DNA of 64,000 bases. Origin: Methanomassiliicoccus sp. Lineage in GTDB: Archaea > Thermoplasmatota > Thermoplasmata > Methanomassiliicoccales > Methanomassiliicoccaceae. The stretch spans positions 62,001 to 126,000 of the forward strand of contig JADFDJ010000007.1 of the NCBI GenBank assembly GCA_018262895.1. The letters run 5' to 3'. The position numbers were made by a program, and so were the translations under genes. Shown in pieces: positions 59,998 through 64,000 of this stretch. A model generated the notes under the pieces. The model made no database searches and had not been told where the DNA came from. It worked only from the letters and a program-made list of their open reading frames with translations. Each line of letters opens with the position of its first letter. Position 1 is the first letter of the stretch.

Positions 59998-61755
59998 TCA
60001 CTTCCTTCGTCTCATGAGCAATGCCACCCCTGCCAAGCCCGCTATCGCGGTCACAGCTATCCCGCCGAGGATGACAGGTTCTCCGATGATATCCCCAAGA
60101 GCATCACCGCCCGAGCTTCCCACCGAGAACTCGAGCGAGTCCTCGATGGTCCGACCTGACGTGTCCGTTCCCTTCACAGTCAGGTTGTGCGGTCCGTTCC
60201 CGAGGCCAACGAAGGAGATCGACGTGGAGTTGAGAGGTATAGCCACGAAAGCCCCGCCGTCAAGAGAGTATTCCAGCTTATTGAGGGCTGCACTGTCGAC
60301 CACGGTGAAGTGTATGGTCACGTTCCCATCCGGATAGTCCTTCCCTGGCTCTGGGAACACAATTCCAGGGGACCCTTGGGAAATGGTCAGGGTGACGTTC
60401 TTCACGTCCTCCAAATTGCCTGCCTTGTCCTCAGCATAGTATTCCACAACGTGAGTACCATTGGTTGATAGACCGACATTGCTAGTGTAGGTCAACCACC
60501 CGCCCCCGTCGATCCGGTAAGAGGTCCTCTCGATCCCCGAGGTCGAATCGGCGGATGTCAAATTGATAGCGGCCGCGCCTATGTACCCGCTCTCCCCCTC
60601 ATTCCCGTATACAGCGATCGTGGTCACCGGAGGCAGGGTATCGACGATGGTGCTGGCATCGGCCGCGTTCCTCCTTGCCTCGGTGACGCTCTCAACGTCC
60701 GTCCCCTGGGTGAAGAACTCATATCGCCCATCGCCAGGCGAGTTGAATATGATGGGGCTGGAACCGAACCTGCCGTCCGGCCTCCCAGTGGTGGTGTACA
60801 GGACCCAATCACCGGTCCCGTTGACCCTATAGTACAGCTTGATGTAGTCCATGGCGACCCAGGGATCGTTGTCCACGAAGCTCACCGGGAATGAGCTGGC
60901 GGTCTGGTAATCGTCGAGCTCTTCCACCGATGTCGTCAGGGGCAGGGACCCGACGGGCACGGTCCCGACGCAGCTGATGTCGTCAAGGAACACCCCCTCC
61001 CTCGTGCCCAATGAATTGCTGGATATCGTCCTGACACCGTACTCGGTGAAGGCATTGTATGCGTCCCCGTTGGTTGGCGGCTCTGTACCGGACACGAACT
61101 CGAAGCCTATCCACGAGGCGTTGTTGGGTATCTGCACCGATTGCTGCATCCAGGTCTGGGCCATGGCCTGTTCCTGGCCTATCGTCCACGCCACATGCTT
61201 CGTGAGACTGCTGTTGCTGCCGGTGTAGTAGACCACGTTCAGGAAGTCATACCCGACCAGGGTGCCGGTGCCGGGCTGGGTGGCGTCGGAGATCCCGGTA
61301 TCGGAGTAGAACCAGAAGGTCAAGGTGATGTTAGCGTAGACGCTCAGGCCGCTCACATACTTGCGCATCACCGCATCCATGTTCGTATCGTACCTCTGAA
61401 CGTACTCTGACTGAGATACCTCGCTCGACATGTTCAGGAGGTTGAAGTTGTAAGGCTGGTTGTTGGTAGCGTTGTAGTAGTTGGAGTTGTAACCGGACTT
61501 CGCGCAGTAGGCTGCGAAACCGCCACTACGGAAGGTGTGCTTGGACCGGCACCAGGTATCATCGCTGTCCACATGGTTCTCGTCCGTCTTGTACCAGTTA
61601 TCGAACCACTCCTGGAACACGGCCTCATCCGCGTTCTCGGTGAAGAACACATGGCTGGAAGGGACCTCTGCACTGATACTCACTGGCAGAATGGTCATGA
61701 CCATCAGCAGGCACAGAAGGATGGCTAAGGCCATCCTTGGATATCTCCGGTTCAC
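59998..61755 (-). CDS. secreted surface protein with Ig-like/OmpL47-type domains and C-terminal TM
   Basis: Signal peptide MALAILLCLLMVMTILPVSISAE; YRIDGGGWLTYTSNVGLSTNGTHVVEYYAEDKAGNLE; C-terminal GGIAVTAIAGLAGVALLMRRRK. Confidence 0.87.
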   Translation of the reverse strand: MNRRYPRMALAILLCLLMVMTILPVSISAEVPSSHVFFTENADEAVFQEWFDNWYKTDENHVDSDDTWCRSKHTFRSGGFAAYCAKSGYNSNYYNATNNQPYNFNLLNMSSEVSQSEYVQRYDTNMDAVMRKYVSGLSVYANITLTFWFYSDTGISDATQPGTGTLVGYDFLNVVYYTGSNSSLTKHVAWTIGQEQAMAQTWMQQSVQIPNNASWIGFEFVSGTEPPTNGDAYNAFTEYGVRTISSNSLGTREGVFLDDISCVGTVPVGSLPLTTSVEELDDYQTASSFPVSFVDNDPWVAMDYIKLYYRVNGTGDWVLYTTTGRPDGRFGSSPIIFNSPGDGRYEFFTQGTDVESVTEARRNAADASTIVDTLPPVTTIAVYGNEGESGYIGAAAINLTSADSTSGIERTSYRIDGGGWLTYTSNVGLSTNGTHVVEYYAEDKAGNLEDVKNVTLTISQGSPGIVFPEPGKDYPDGNVTIHFTVVDSAALNKLEYSLDGGAFVAIPLNSTSISFVGLGNGPHNLTVKGTDTSGRTIEDSLEFSVGSSGGDALGDIIGEPVILGGIAVTAIAGLAGVALLMRRRK

Positions 61756-61938
61756 GAGGACGTCGTTACCGATGGGGCGATAATTAATGGTTTCTCAAGG
61801 GCTCGGGGATGTGATCTGATGGATAGGGCAGGATGGTGTAAACCCCATTTCGATGTTGCCTTACGCTTACACCATCAACGATCCCTCCGCCCAAGAGACA
61901 GCGGGGGCAAGGGATAAAAGCAAAACACCGGCAGCGAT

Positions 61939-62508
61939 CTATGGCATCTGCAGCTCCTCGACCCACAGCTCCTCGAAGAAGTACCGGCGGGCGCCCAAAC
62001 GGCGGTGGGAGAACCCTGACAGGAGAGCTTCCAGCCCTTTAGGCTCCATCTCCGAGGACAGCAGCAGCAGGATGCGGCCCTCGGGGAGGAGATGTTCCTC
62101 CACACCCTCCAGGAACGGCGCCAGCACATCGAGGCCTGTGGCCCCACCGGCCCAGGCCTTCTCCAGTATGCCCTCGTCCTCCGCCGCCAGGTAGGGCGGG
62201 TTGAACACCAGCAGATCGAAGGACCCTCCCACGTTAGCGAACAGATCGCTCTCCACAACCTCCCCCTGTAGGCGGTTCCTTTGGAGGTTCTTCCTCGTGC
62301 ATTCCACGGCCCAGGGGTTGATGTCCGCCGCCGTAAGGACACCACCAGCGGCGGCGATATGGCAGGAGATCAAGCCGGTCCCGCACCCCATCTCCAGGAC
62401 CTTCTTCCCGGGCCTGAGCGTCAAGCACCCAAGCAGCAGGAACGTATCCTCCTTGGGAGGGTACACCAGCTCGCATTCCATGATATCTATTTCCTTGCGG
62501 TACTCCAT
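61939..62508 (-). CDS. HemK2/PrmC-like N5-glutamine methyltransferase
   Basis: YPPKEDTFLLL, VLEMGCGTGLISCHIAA, DLLVFNPPYLA (NPPY). Confidence 0.93.
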   Translation of the reverse strand: MEYRKEIDIMECELVYPPKEDTFLLLGCLTLRPGKKVLEMGCGTGLISCHIAAAGGVLTAADINPWAVECTRKNLQRNRLQGEVVESDLFANVGGSFDLLVFNPPYLAAEDEGILEKAWAGGATGLDVLAPFLEGVEEHLLPEGRILLLLSSEMEPKGLEALLSGFSHRRLGARRYFFEELWVEELQMP

Positions 62509-62624
62509 GGCTATGGACCTGTCATAACGTGAACAGCGCCCGCGTATAATATCCCCATCATGGTTCCACTGGTCCCAGAAGGACAGCGAAACGGTCTTAA
62601 CGCGCGATGTGATTGCGTGTGAGG

Positions 62625-63515
62625 ATGGAACCCACCTCCCTTGTGATCGTTGCCATTATCGTGGTCGCCCTGGCGGTGGGGTGTTTAAAGAGGTTCGACC
62701 TCTCCCATGTGATCGTGCTCAGCAACCTAGGCATCTTCTTCATAATCCTGTTCTCCAACAAGTTCCTGATATTCTACGATCTGGCGATGCAGCCTCAGGA
62801 CCTGGAGAACGGAACGGCCGTCTATACCATCCTCACCAGCATGTTCGTGCACTACGACTTCGCCCATGTTATCGGCAACATGCTGTTCCTTTTCTTCCTG
62901 GGCAATCCGCTGGAGACCAGGATCGGGAAGGGGAGGTTCGCCCTCGTCTACTTTGTCTCCGGCATCGTCGGTTCGTTGATGGCCGCTCTCTACTTCATCT
63001 TCATCGAGCCTGTCCCGGCGATCTTCATGATGGGCGCCTCTGGGGCCATCTCCGGCGTGGTAGGCACCTTCCTGGTCCTCTACCCCCGGGACGAGATTCC
63101 GATGTTCGTCGGCCCCATATTCCTGCCCCGTGTTCCCATCTGGATATCCGCCCTCAGCTGGATAATCCTGGACATATTCCTGGTGCTGCTCCTGCCGAGC
63201 AACGTGTCCTGGCAGGCCCATCTGGGGGGCTTCATAGCAGGCATGCTCATCGGCCTGCTCCTGGGCCGGAGGGTCGAGGTGGAGATTAGGAGGGAGAGCG
63301 CTCCGCACGATTACTCCAAGCTCGAGGCCTTGGCCGCCACACCTCAGCTGAAAAACGCCCTGGAGAGCATCAAGGACGAGGCCCACAGGGATGTCCGCGA
63401 GGTGTGGCTGGAGTACTTCGCAGAACATGCTCAGTGTCCTAAGTGCGGGGGCAAGATGAAGTACCGTAAGGACCACTTCATATGCCAGTGCGGGGAGGTC
63501 GTGGAGATATGGTGA
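62625..63515 (+). CDS. rhomboid-family intramembrane serine protease with C-terminal zinc-ribbon-like tail
   Basis: FVHYDFAHVIGNMLFLFFLG, MMGASGAISGVVG (GASG), AHLGGFIAGMLIG; C-terminal CPKCGGKMKYRKDHFICQCGE. Confidence 0.93.
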   Translation: MEPTSLVIVAIIVVALAVGCLKRFDLSHVIVLSNLGIFFIILFSNKFLIFYDLAMQPQDLENGTAVYTILTSMFVHYDFAHVIGNMLFLFFLGNPLETRIGKGRFALVYFVSGIVGSLMAALYFIFIEPVPAIFMMGASGAISGVVGTFLVLYPRDEIPMFVGPIFLPRVPIWISALSWIILDIFLVLLLPSNVSWQAHLGGFIAGMLIGLLLGRRVEVEIRRESAPHDYSKLEALAATPQLKNALESIKDEAHRDVREVWLEYFAEHAQCPKCGGKMKYRKDHFICQCGEVVEIW

Positions 63516-64000
63516 CATCGGTCCGCGTCATTTTCGAGGGTTGGCTGAGCAGGCAGGACGACGTGCTCCTGGAAGCCCATTCCACATCGACCCTTGTCGT
63601 GACCGAGGGTCACAATGTTCTTGTGGACACGTCCACGAAGCAGCAGCGGTCTCCCCTCCTCCAGGGCCTGAAGGCAGCAGGCCTGAGGCCCGAGGACATA
63701 GACATTTTGATCAACACTCACCTGCACCCGGACCATACCGGGAACAACGACCTTTTCACCCCAGCATCGAAGATGGCACGTTCCGAGGAGCACCCAGACG
63801 CCTCCTTCATGTGCATCACCGAAGATGCGGAGATACTGCCAGGGATCCGTCTGATGCACACGCCCGGGCACAGCAGGGGGTCCATGAGCGTAGTGGTCGA
63901 GACCGATGGCCGTCGATGTGTCATCGCCGGGGACGCCATCCCTACCAGGGACAACCTCGAGAAGTGGAGGCCCCCCATGATACATTACGACAGGAGCGTC
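63509..64000 (+). CDS. MBL-fold metallohydrolase (3' end cut by window edge)
   Basis: Manual translation from ATG 63509: LINTHLHPDHTGNN (HxHxDH), MHTPGHSRGSMSVVVE; overlaps the rhomboid stop; runs to the window end. Confidence 0.88.
   Translation, partial: MVTSVRVIFEGWLSRQDDVLLEAHSTSTLVVTEGHNVLVDTSTKQQRSPLLQGLKAAGLRPEDIDILINTHLHPDHTGNNDLFTPASKMARSEEHPDASFMCITEDAEILPGIRLMHTPGHSRGSMSVVVETDGRRCVIAGDAIPTRDNLEKWRPPMIHYDRSV

Overview
The window looks like a continuous, gene-dense archaeal chromosome segment. The lineage is inferred from gene content (TBP, Cdc6/Orc1, Spt5, PriL, RpoH/B/A'/A'', GatDE, AglB, translin) and is most consistent with Thermoplasmata/Methanomassiliicoccales-like Euryarchaeota. 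I recognise about 55 protein-coding genes. They include a ribosomal-stalk/Spt5/SecE/FtsZ cluster (L12-L10-L1-L11-Spt5-SecE-FtsZ-FtsZ), a complete RNA polymerase operon (rpoH-B-A'-A''-L30e-nusA), gatD-gatE, tbp, cdc6, priL, aglB, purD, pyrF and hypB. There are two tRNA genes: tRNA-Gly(CCC) and tRNA-Lys(TTT). I see no mobile element, CRISPR array or rRNA. The most interesting observations are: (1) a tRNA-Lys(UUU) gene interrupted by two non-canonical introns, one in the D-arm and one in the T-loop, whose removal leaves a perfect 74-nt cloverleaf; (2) a third ftsZ in an apparent operon with a tandem ribbon-helix-helix (RHH) protein, preceded by two TGTCnGACA palindromes 22 bp apart and a further copy about 0.8 kb away; (3) a candidate structured RNA or attenuator upstream of the second ftsZ; (4) a 2146-aa AglB/STT3 oligosaccharyltransferase with a very large repeat-rich, sequon-rich C-terminal region, translationally coupled to a membrane-anchored surface protein; (5) N-terminal extra domains on Spt5 and on RNA polymerase A''; (6) a TatD-family gene that seems to start at CTG within a CTGA overlap with the tbp stop codon. 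No database search was possible, so all family names come from motif recognition in the translated sequence.
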